DNA of 14,106 nucleotides from JANXVV01 sp038230975 (GTDB lineage: Bacteria; Planctomycetota; Phycisphaerae; Tepidisphaerales; Tepidisphaeraceae), in assembly GCA_038230975.1 (NCBI GenBank), contig JBBRMF010000127.1, positions 1 to 14,106 on the forward strand, given 5' to 3'. The notes under the pieces are model-generated. The model searched no databases. It was not told the DNA's origin and was given only the letters and a program-made list of their open reading frames with translations. The position numbers and the translations under genes were made by a program. Positions 1 to 6,284 of the stretch are shown piece by piece (position 1 is the stretch's first letter; the number at the start of each line of letters is the position of its first letter).

Positions 1-60
1 GGGCGCCCGGGGCCCGGCCCCCCCACCCCGGGGGCGGTCCGGGCGGTGTCTCCACCCCGG
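1..60. other. Extremely GC-rich low-complexity edge
   Basis: Only 6 of the first 60 bases are A or T, and the first 38 bases contain a single A. The stretch is made of short C and G runs that can fold back on themselves. It does not resemble the rest of the window in composition and encodes nothing recognisable. It may be real GC-rich junction DNA next to the transposase remnant, or a low-quality contig end. The sequence alone cannot decide between these. Confidence 0.5.
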
Positions 61-73
61 CCCGGTCACCCCG

Positions 74-88
74 CGACCCGTGGCACCC
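74..88 (-). repeat. Single arm of an interspersed repeat (inverted copy at 14053-14067)
   Basis: The 15 bases cgacccgtggcaccc are the exact reverse complement of positions 14053-14067, where the same sequence forms the left arm of a terminator-like hairpin. Here I see no matching second arm, so this copy looks truncated. It lies about 12-25 bases before the transposase remnant. Two exact 15-mers in inverted orientation almost 14 kb apart suggest a repeat family in this genome (inference). Confidence 0.5.
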
Positions 89-99
89 TAAATCCCAGC

Positions 100-243
100 T
101 TTGACAATGCACGAGGCGGATTCATGGGCCGCAAAGGCGACGGCGACCCCGGCTGGCTTACGCTCTGGCGCGGCTGGCGCAAGCTCTCGCTGCTCGTCTG
201 TGGCTACGAAATGCGCATCGGGTGGAATGTGGGGAAAGATGAG
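100..243 (+). pseudogene. C-terminal remnant of an IS4-type transposase
   Basis: The plus-strand reading frame here encodes NARGGFMGRKGDGDPG followed by LTLWRGWRKL and GYEMR. This resembles the C-terminal end of IS4/Tn5-like DDE transposases, where a GGF(L/M)xRKGDGxPG stretch is followed by LWRGxxRL. Nothing of the catalytic core is present upstream: the same frame runs back into GC-rich low-complexity sequence. Downstream, the frame stays open to 420 but the residues no longer resemble the family, so about 48 codons are convincing. No start codon or ribosome binding site suits a gene. It is best read as a fossil of a deleted insertion sequence. The family call comes from motif memory and could be wrong at subgroup level. 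Confidence 0.55.
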
Positions 244-566
244 AGTACGCCCACCCAACAAAACCGTGCTGATGCGATGCACCAAACTGAAAGACACTCT
301 AAAACACTCTTGCACAATCGGGCCATTTCGTTCGCTAAAGCGAACCCGATGGCAATCATTCTCACCGAAAAGGGGCCACCTCTTGTTTCTCCGATTCCTT
401 ACGCCACAACGCCAAAATAACTGAATAGGATCGCAATGTCACAGTTCTGCGATCATCACAGCATAGAACTGGGACATTTCCGCTCGCGGCCCCCAAAATC
501 GCAGGTCTGCTCCGCAACACACCACCCCATTTTTTGTTGCATTCTGTCGCATTTTGTTGCATTTTT
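244..566. other. Intergenic region without a supported gene
   Basis: Between the transposase remnant and the phosphoesterase stop codon I find no frame with protein-like composition plus a ribosome binding site. The open frames here overlap one another and are low in quality. The region does hold an inverted repeat (435-478) and 10-bp tandem units (531-570), listed separately. Confidence 0.6.
435..478. repeat. 14-bp imperfect inverted repeat (hairpin)
   Basis: The left arm aatgtcacagttct (435-448) and right arm agaactgggacatt (465-478) are complementary at 13 of 14 positions, with a 16-base loop. No T-run follows on either strand, so it is not an ordinary intrinsic terminator. It could be a relic of an insertion-sequence end, an operator or an RNA hairpin. 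Its closeness to the transposase remnant favours a mobile-element origin (inference). Confidence 0.6.
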
Positions 567-570
567 TTAC
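531..570. repeat. Four 10-bp tandem units with phased T-tracts
   Basis: The units are tttttgttgc, attctgtcgc, attttgttgc and atttttttac, followed by a partial fifth (atttgag). Three of the four carry a T-run at a similar phase of about one helical turn, the arrangement that bends DNA. The array overlaps the last codons and stop of the phosphoesterase gene (stop at 567-569, minus strand) and extends into its 3' flank. Confidence 0.7.
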
Positions 571-1835
571 ATTTGAGTCAATTCCATCAACGCGATTTCC
601 GGTGGAACGCCGAAGCGGATCGGCAGGCCTGAAAGTCCGATACCGCGCGAGATATAGACCGGGCACGCCGGGCCTTGAACCAAGCCCGCGGCGTACTTTT
701 GGCCGAATCGCGATGGCAGAATCGGGGTACCCATTCCGGGAATCCAGACTTGTCCACCATGGGTGTGGCCGCTGATCATCAGGTCAACGCGGTGATTCCC
801 ACCGAGGAAGATCGGGTCCTCCGCGCAGTCGGGGTTGTGCGCCAGCAACAGGCGCGGCATCTTCAGAGGTAGGTTGGACAAGGCAGCGTGATAGTCTGGA
901 ATGTCTTCCCAGAGATCGCCTACGCCGCCGATGCAAAGCCCTTCGTCGGCATTCGGAACCAGTGACCGACCGGGTGTGAGAATGACCCGCTTGTTATCAA
1001 TCAACGGCAATCCACAACGGGCAAAGGCGGCCTTCATCGGGATGCCATGATCCCACCAGTCGTGGTTGCCAAGCACACTGACGATGCCGATCTTCGCCTT
1101 CAATTCTGACAGTGCCGCGATGGCTGGTTCAATATATCGCGGGGACTCATAGACATAGTCACCCGTCAGAAAAATCAAATCCGATTCCAGCGCATTCGCA
1201 AGACGGACTACCTCGCGAACTCGCTCCAGGCCTAACCAGGGGCCATGATGCACATCACTGATCTGAACCACACGCAGACCATTCAATTGATGGGGTAGAT
1301 CGCGAATCTTAAAGCGTTGCTGAGTGATTCGAATATTCCCAGGCTCGACCAGAAGCGCGTAACCAAAACTACTACCCAGTGCCCCGCCTGCAGCGAGGTC
1401 GGCACTTTTACGAAAGAATTGGCGTCGTGAATAACACGCGTGTGACGAGAAGGTGGTTGGAAGGCTACTTGCTATGATGCTATTGGCCGAGGTCACGCTT
1501 CCAGTTGACGGACCGCCCGTGGGATGTCTCCGAAACTTTGAGACGACGCATAGCCCCGTAGTGTAGAGAATAAGATTGGACCCGAGCGATATCGCCCAGA
1601 GAAACCCGTCGACGTGTTCGCTTGCGCGATGGTTGATGATTCCCGACACCGCTGATCCAGGAAACTCAAGAACAAATCCCAGCGCATTAATGGCCGCGAG
1701 CGGTGACTGCATCCAGCCGCGCGCATGCAATGGCTGGGCGATCAATCGAACCAGTAGCAGATACAGTCCGATGCAGGCGCTGACCTTAAAGGCCCGGCGC
1801 AACCGCGACGCAAAGCTGCCATGCAATTCGCACAA
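567..1835 (-). CDS. Membrane-attached calcineurin-like metallophosphoesterase (YkuE/YaeI-like)
   Basis: Predicted di-metal phosphoesterase of 422 residues. The whole active-site signature is visible: SDVHHG (D194, H196), GDY (D226), GNHDW (N257, H258), AHNPD (H333) and GHTHGGQ (H357, H359). The first 100 residues contain hydrophobic segments around 18-34, 48-66 and 78-98. A twin-arginine-like SRRQFF with a hydrophobic stretch follows at 136-162, as is common in this subfamily, placing the catalytic domain at or outside the membrane. The substrate is unknown; relatives act on phospholipid-type or UDP-linked lipid substrates, but nothing here proves that. The start is TTG: a GAGG lies 6 bases upstream and an in-frame stop lies at 1866-1868, leaving little alternative. 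A terminator at 1955-2009 separates it from the upstream gene, so it probably has its own promoter. Confidence 0.9.
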   Translation of the reverse strand: MCELHGSFASRLRRAFKVSACIGLYLLLVRLIAQPLHARGWMQSPLAAINALGFVLEFPGSAVSGIINHRASEHVDGFLWAISLGSNLILYTTGLCVVSKFRRHPTGGPSTGSVTSANSIIASSLPTTFSSHACYSRRQFFRKSADLAAGGALGSSFGYALLVEPGNIRITQQRFKIRDLPHQLNGLRVVQISDVHHGPWLGLERVREVVRLANALESDLIFLTGDYVYESPRYIEPAIAALSELKAKIGIVSVLGNHDWWDHGIPMKAAFARCGLPLIDNKRVILTPGRSLVPNADEGLCIGGVGDLWEDIPDYHAALSNLPLKMPRLLLAHNPDCAEDPIFLGGNHRVDLMISGHTHGGQVWIPGMGTPILPSRFGQKYAAGLVQGPACPVYISRGIGLSGLPIRFGVPPEIALMELTQM

Positions 1836-1881
1836 ATCGAGCCTCAGTTCTCGTGGATAAACGACTCAAACGCCTTTAGCA

Positions 1882-1915
1882 GTACTGGCAACTGAATTGT
1901 CGACACAATCAGTAC
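1882..1915 (-). promoter_or_regulatory. Possible leader hairpin upstream of the metallophosphoesterase
   Basis: The segment attgt (1896-1900), loop cgac, acaat (1905-1909) forms a short stem. The following cagtac (1910-1915) is complementary to gtactg (1882-1887) and, in part, to ctg (1892-1894), so two mutually exclusive outer stems are possible. It lies 47-80 bases before the TTG start. It may fold in the leader RNA, but no known riboswitch is recognised. Confidence 0.25.
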
Positions 1916-1954
1916 CTCGGTTAACGTCTTATAGTGTTGAAGATTGAACAAAAG

Positions 1955-2009
1955 AACCGCGACATCCCTCCTCCCAAAGCGATGCGGGGTGGACGGCGAT
2001 GTCGCGGTT
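1955..2009 (-). terminator. Intrinsic terminator of the FG-GAP/Ig-like gene
   Basis: The arms aaccgcgacatc (1955-1966) and gatgtcgcggtt (1998-2009) are a perfect 12-bp inverted repeat. The interior adds about eight further pairs with a bulge and a T-T mismatch, ending in an 11-base loop. Read on the minus strand the stem is followed by cttttgttc, a fair U-rich tail. It starts 68 bases past the stop codon of the gene at 2078-5122. Its interior resembles that of the terminator at 11233-11290. Confidence 0.8.
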
Positions 2010-2077
2010 TCGTCGAAGCTCAACGCAATCTCATTTAAACATGGTGAGTCGTCTTTTCAATCACCATTTCGGACAGT

Positions 2078-5000
2078 TCAAACGATAACTTTCTTTCCAC
2101 CACCCCCACCGCCGGTTCCACCGCCACTGCCCCCGCCGCCGCCCGATGAGGCGATCAGTATGCTGGTACTGCCTTTCAACGTGCCGTTAAGGGTATCGGC
2201 GACGTTGATGACTTGGGTTCCAGTCGTTTTCAAAGTGAAGGAGAAGATATGGGAACCTCGGTCCAACGCAGTGAACGTGTAGTCCGCCGGAAGGATGTTG
2301 CCAAATCCTGTCGGGCCGCTGAAATGCACCTTGCCCACGTAGCCGGTGATTGTATTCCCGAAGGCATCTACCGCAGAGAGCGTCGCGCTGAACGCAACGC
2401 CAACAGCGGCGTTCGAAGGCGTTCTAAACGCGAATCCCGCCATCGCCGCAGGGGCAACCGCGATGTCCTTCTGGAACGTAGTCCACGTCAAGTTCACTGA
2501 ATCCTGGACCGTCAAAGTCTGACCGCCCGATGATTTGAACGCAAACGTAAAGGTATGTAGGCCTGAATCGCTTACCGTGAAGGTATACGATGAAGGTAGA
2601 GTGGCAAGCGTATCGCTGGTAGTTAGGTTCACCGTGCCGCGATATCCCGTGGCTATATTTCCGAATGCGTCACGAGCGGTTACTGTAAACGTTTGATTGG
2701 CGCCGGCCACGCTGACTCCCAGTAACGTGGTGGTTAATGAGGTGGGTGCGGCCGCCGTGATTACAATCCCGGTCAGTGTGGTTGACAGTGAACTGCTGTA
2801 GTAGTCGCGGAACGTAAGAGACTGCGTTCCGGCAGTCGTCAGCGTGATCGCAAACGTATGTGTTCCGTTGTCGGCAGCGTTGAAGACATACATGGGAAGG
2901 CTGGCTCGAACATCTGTGCTGCTGACGATGACCGCCCCGCTGTAGTCGACGGCGACGTTACCAAAGCCGTCGTACGCCGTGATGGTAACCGTCTGTGTTG
3001 TGCCTGCGACGCCGCCGGGCATCGTCGAGGCGACAAGCTTAACTGCATATCCTGGAGTTCCGACAATGGATTCCGTAGCGGTAAATGCAGGAGTGGCGAT
3101 GTCGGTCGCAGTCAATGTTTGCGTGCCGAGCGACGAGAGAGTGACCGAGAAATGCCCGACCCCGTTCACAACCGCCGCGCTGGCGGGAAGAATCGTGCTG
3201 GCATCCGAGCTGCTCACAATCACTGTCCCCTGATATCCCAAAGCGATGTTGCCGAACACATCGACTATCGTAAGCGTGACGGTGTGAGGTGTTCCGATAT
3301 GCCCTCCACCTCCCACAATCTTCATCGAGCTGGCGACAGTTGGTGTGACAAGGATAGAGGTGGACGAACCTACCAGACTCGCCGTAACCAAGTCACGGGC
3401 CGAAACGTTTTGTGCCCCAGCCGTCCTGAGTGTTGCCGCGAAAGTATGCGTGCCCACATCTGCTGACGCAAATGTATAGTCGGCCGGCAACCCGGCTTGA
3501 ACATCCGTACTACTAAAATGAACCGTGCCGGTATAATCCGAAGCCCGATTCCCAAAGTTGTCATATGCGGTGATCGCGAACGACGTTTGATTGCCGGCAA
3601 CAACCGTCGCGTCCGCCGAGACGACGAAGCGGGCCGCCGGTGCGCCAGTCACATTCACGCTGACGCTCCCCGTCAATTGAACCGGGCCGGTCGCGGTAAT
3701 TGTCTGTGAACCCAGCGTATAGAGAGCGAAGCCGTTGGCGAAGGTATGCGTGCCGGCATCCGTGGCGATGAAGGTATAGGTAAATCCAGTCATTCGCGGA
3801 TCAGTTGTGACGAAATGAACCGTGCCGAGGAAATTGGCCACTGCATTGCCGTTGACATCGACGGCGGTCACCGTCAGAGGTAGTGCGGTGCCTGCCGCAG
3901 TTGTGGCTGGAGCGGAAATTGTGAATCCAACCGCCGCGCCAACATTCGTGGCCGACACGGCGTTGTTCACCAGGACGCCAATCGTCGAGAGATTTGCTCC
4001 GGAAATGTCGGCGACTCCGTCCCCATTGAAATCTGCCGCGGCAAAAGCCAATCCCGCACCCGGGGTAATAGTGGGCGCGGCAAAGGTTCCGTCGCCATTA
4101 TTGAGTTGAATCTGGTAGGTTGAACCGTTCGATGAAACAAGATCTTTCTTGCCATCTCCGTCTACATCCACCGAGTTTAATTCCCACGGCTGAGCGGTCG
4201 TATCGTAGCTATGATACGGCTTAAATGTGCCGTCCGGATTACCTAGCAAGACTGTGACGCAACTGGAAGTATACGAATTGGCGACGACGACATCAGGATT
4301 CCCATCGCCGTTCAGATCGTCGACACTCATGCGGTATGGTGCGGAGAATGCGGCGTAGCTGGTATAAGGCTGGAAGGTTCCATCGCCATTTCCCATCAAT
4401 GTGCTGACAGAGCCGGCGCTCACCGCGTTGGCAACCACCAGATCGAGCTTGCCGTCGTGGTTTAGATCCACTGCTTTCACGTCCTGCGGGGCCGAGCCGG
4501 CTGGGTAGCTGACAGGCGCGGCGAAAGTGCCGGTACCGTCCCCGAGCAAAACATTTACAGTTCCTGCGGTGTTCGCAACGACAAGATCGACGTGGCCGTC
4601 GCCGTTCAGATCTCCGGTGGACATTCGACTCGGGCTAGAACCGAGATAAGAGATGATTGGCGGTTGGAAGGTGCCATCACCATTTCCAAGCAGGACGACT
4701 CCACTATTGCCAGAAATCGTTGCGATATCCATTCGACCGTCGCCGTTGAAATCCGCAGATGTCAAGGTACCCGCCTGCGACCCGGTGTACACGGACCCTG
4801 GTGTATTAAGTCCGAGAGTGGAACTCTGCGCTGCTTGAAAGGTCGCATCGCCATTGCCGAGCAGCGATGTTACGCTGCGTGTGGAGTTTGTGGTTACGAC
4901 ATCCGCGCGACCATCGCCGTTCAGATCCGCAGAGATCATTGCAACTGCACCAGCATTCGCTGAATACGACACCGGAGCCGAGAAGCTGAACATCCTGCGA

Positions 5001-5122
5001 CCTTCAAGGGATTCCAGCACCGAATTGATGGCGTGTGCGACTTGGCGGTCGGTCTTTGCCTTTCGCCTGGAAGCCACCTGGATTTGACGATTCGCGAGTT
5101 TGCGAAACAAATGGGAAAACAT
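2078..5122 (-). CDS. Large FG-GAP/VCBS and Ig-like repeat surface protein with LEPR-XLL-like N-terminus
   Basis: A 1014-residue exported or surface protein, probably an adhesin or structural protein; no enzyme domain is seen. Residues 36-46 read LESLEGRRMFS, a variant of the planctomycete LEPR-XLL motif thought to act in sorting. Residues about 50-385 hold seven FG-GAP/VCBS units of roughly 47 residues, each with a calcium-binding-type D-x-N/D-x-DG core such as DLNGDGRADVV. Residues about 390-985 hold six Ig-like units of about 100 residues, each with a pattern like D.FGN....Y.G.V and later THTF. The tail is Gly-rich (991-1008) and ends KKVIV. I chose the ATG at 5122 because aaaggag sits 7 bases upstream; the frame stays open further upstream, but that part lies in the leader. 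No classical signal peptide precedes the LEPR-like motif. A perfect 9-bp-arm dyad lies 113-133 bases upstream of the start. Confidence 0.85.
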   Translation of the reverse strand: MFSHLFRKLANRQIQVASRRKAKTDRQVAHAINSVLESLEGRRMFSFSAPVSYSANAGAVAMISADLNGDGRADVVTTNSTRSVTSLLGNGDATFQAAQSSTLGLNTPGSVYTGSQAGTLTSADFNGDGRMDIATISGNSGVVLLGNGDGTFQPPIISYLGSSPSRMSTGDLNGDGHVDLVVANTAGTVNVLLGDGTGTFAAPVSYPAGSAPQDVKAVDLNHDGKLDLVVANAVSAGSVSTLMGNGDGTFQPYTSYAAFSAPYRMSVDDLNGDGNPDVVVANSYTSSCVTVLLGNPDGTFKPYHSYDTTAQPWELNSVDVDGDGKKDLVSSNGSTYQIQLNNGDGTFAAPTITPGAGLAFAAADFNGDGVADISGANLSTIGVLVNNAVSATNVGAAVGFTISAPATTAAGTALPLTVTAVDVNGNAVANFLGTVHFVTTDPRMTGFTYTFIATDAGTHTFANGFALYTLGSQTITATGPVQLTGSVSVNVTGAPAARFVVSADATVVAGNQTSFAITAYDNFGNRASDYTGTVHFSSTDVQAGLPADYTFASADVGTHTFAATLRTAGAQNVSARDLVTASLVGSSTSILVTPTVASSMKIVGGGGHIGTPHTVTLTIVDVFGNIALGYQGTVIVSSSDASTILPASAAVVNGVGHFSVTLSSLGTQTLTATDIATPAFTATESIVGTPGYAVKLVASTMPGGVAGTTQTVTITAYDGFGNVAVDYSGAVIVSSTDVRASLPMYVFNAADNGTHTFAITLTTAGTQSLTFRDYYSSSLSTTLTGIVITAAAPTSLTTTLLGVSVAGANQTFTVTARDAFGNIATGYRGTVNLTTSDTLATLPSSYTFTVSDSGLHTFTFAFKSSGGQTLTVQDSVNLTWTTFQKDIAVAPAAMAGFAFRTPSNAAVGVAFSATLSAVDAFGNTITGYVGKVHFSGPTGFGNILPADYTFTALDRGSHIFSFTLKTTGTQVINVADTLNGTLKGSTSILIASSGGGGGSGGGTGGGGGGKKVIV

Positions 5123-5129
5123 CGAGAAG

Positions 5130-5136
5130 CTCCTTT
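5130..5136 (-). promoter_or_regulatory. Ribosome binding site fixing the start of the FG-GAP/Ig-like gene
   Basis: On the minus strand the sequence is aaaggag, 7 bases before ATG at 5122. It excludes the longer reading that begins at 5287. A small hairpin (gcaggc 5146-5151, gcctgc 5157-5162) lies just upstream of it in the leader. Confidence 0.7.
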
Positions 5137-5234
5137 CCGAGCCGGGCAGGCAAATGGCCTGCTTAAAGTGAGAACGATCCCAAAGCACTACATCTGTTGC
5201 ATAGAAAGTAGCGTTCGAAAACTGTTTCCCATTT

Positions 5235-5255
5235 GCGCTGCAAACATTGCAGCGC
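5235..5255. promoter_or_regulatory. Perfect 9-bp-arm dyad upstream of the FG-GAP/Ig-like gene
   Basis: gcgctgcaa (5235-5243) and ttgcagcgc (5247-5255) are exact reverse complements around a 3-base centre. The dyad lies 113-133 bases upstream of the start at 5122 and about 50 bases past the hairpin behind the prepilin gene. There is no T-run, so a protein-binding operator is more likely than a terminator. The binding protein is unknown. Confidence 0.5.
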
Positions 5256-5304
5256 CGGCGTGATTGGAGATTCGAGAGTGAAGGCAAAGGATTTGGAGTT
5301 TCTG

Positions 5305-5338
5305 GTCCCCTCCCCCTGGTACTTTGGGGGGAGGGGAC
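5305..5338. repeat. Perfect 12-bp GC hairpin (REP-like) behind the prepilin gene
   Basis: gtcccctccccc (5305-5316) and gggggaggggac (5327-5338) pair perfectly around a 10-base loop containing GTACT. It begins 5 bases past the prepilin stop codon. No T-run follows on either strand, so it may protect the transcript 3' end or cause rho-independent pausing rather than act as a standard terminator. The form resembles dispersed planctomycete intergenic hairpins (from memory, not checked). Confidence 0.6.
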
Positions 5339-5343
5339 GGATT

Positions 5344-6249
5344 CTATTTTCCACCTTCATCATCCGTCGGAAGCAAAACGGAATCCCGCCTGTCGACAGG
5401 CATGGCCTTTTCGCTGGTCACGCCAAAATCGCCGGTGCCAGCCGTGTAAATGTTATCGCGGATCCCCGTGGTTGGGTGAGTGGCTCCGCAGTACGGTGTC
5501 TTTTGAAATTCGATATGACCGTCTCCGTACAAAACGTTTTGGCCTTTATTCCGATGGTTGTTGGAATTGGCGACGGCCAATTGATCCGGCGTCGCGTCGT
5601 GCGCCGGACCCTGTGTATTGTTTGAACCGCCGCGCGTTCCCGGGTTGATGTCGGCCATCAATACGAATTCCGGACCGAGAAGATAGGACCAGACAAATCC
5701 ATCCGCCGTCGCAGCGGGGCTGGGAAACGGCGCGGCCAAAGAATAGGACACGTTGTCCGTAAACTTATCCCAGTTGCTGGAGGTATCTCGGTTGACCGTC
5801 ACAAATCCAGGAGCGGCATCCGTGGAGGGGCATATCAACAATGTCGGTGCGAGATCTTGAGTTCTAAAAAGAAGATAAAGACTCGCCGGGACGTTGTTTT
5901 CGCCCACATAGCCTGAATTGCCAAAGGTGTCCGGCACTTTGTACCCGGCGTTGTCGAGTTGCAGTTTGTCTTTCGTGTCATCAAATTTCGTTCGCGGATA
6001 TTGGCCGTTCCTGGCACTGGAACTGTATATCGACATCGCCAATCCCATCTGCCGTAAATTGTTCGCGCACTTCAACCGATTCGCTGATTCCCGTGCTCCG
6101 GACAGGGCCGGCAATAAGATCGAAATCAGCACCGCGATGATGCCAATGACGACGAGCAATTCGACGAGCGTGAACGCATTTCGCAAGCGACGCGAAAAGT
6201 ACAGCGCGGAAATTCCGTGCCGTTCAAAACGATGGTCTGAGAATTTCAC
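5344..6249 (-). CDS. Prepilin-like protein with FTLVE N-terminus (DUF1559-type)
   Basis: A 301-residue protein with a type IV prepilin-like leader: RRLRNA then FTLVELLVVIGIIAVLIS. Cleavage by prepilin peptidase is expected between A25 and F26, with the conserved Glu at position 5 of the mature chain (E30). Gly is usual before the cleavage site; Ala is a tolerated variant. Near the C-terminus, NHRNKGQNVLYGDGH (H232, D243-G244) matches the H-x9-DG signature of planctomycete prepilin-like proteins, with one extra residue. These expanded families have no proven role; pseudopilus, secretion or envelope functions are guesses. The start is GTG with gagaggaag 7-8 bases upstream. It lies 35 bases after the response regulator stop, so co-transcription with the two-component genes is likely. 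A strong hairpin follows 5 bases past the stop. Confidence 0.85.
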   Translation of the reverse strand: MKFSDHRFERHGISALYFSRRLRNAFTLVELLVVIGIIAVLISILLPALSGARESANRLKCANNLRQMGLAMSIYSSSARNGQYPRTKFDDTKDKLQLDNAGYKVPDTFGNSGYVGENNVPASLYLLFRTQDLAPTLLICPSTDAAPGFVTVNRDTSSNWDKFTDNVSYSLAAPFPSPAATADGFVWSYLLGPEFVLMADINPGTRGGSNNTQGPAHDATPDQLAVANSNNHRNKGQNVLYGDGHIEFQKTPYCGATHPTTGIRDNIYTAGTGDFGVTSEKAMPVDRRDSVLLPTDDEGGK

Positions 6250-6284
6250 AAATCACTTCCTCTCGCCCCGGATCAAATCCCACG

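Noticed and set aside
46..420. 124-codon plus-strand open frame as an intact gene
   Set aside because: Only residues about 19-66 resemble a transposase C-terminus. The beginning is GC-rich low complexity and the end looks noncoding, so it was called a pseudogene fragment.
2858..3466. 202-codon plus-strand frame inside the Ig-like region
   Set aside because: It is the antisense shadow of a clearly coding repeat region and looks unlike any protein.
4000..4930. Regularly spaced repeats resembling a CRISPR array
   Set aside because: The 134-174 base spacing and similar sequences are the FG-GAP coding repeats. The units are too divergent and remain in frame.
5123..5287. N-terminal extension of the giant FG-GAP/Ig-like protein
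   Set aside because: The ATG at 5122 has a strong ribosome binding site. The extension crosses a 21-base palindrome and a leader hairpin and looks noncoding.
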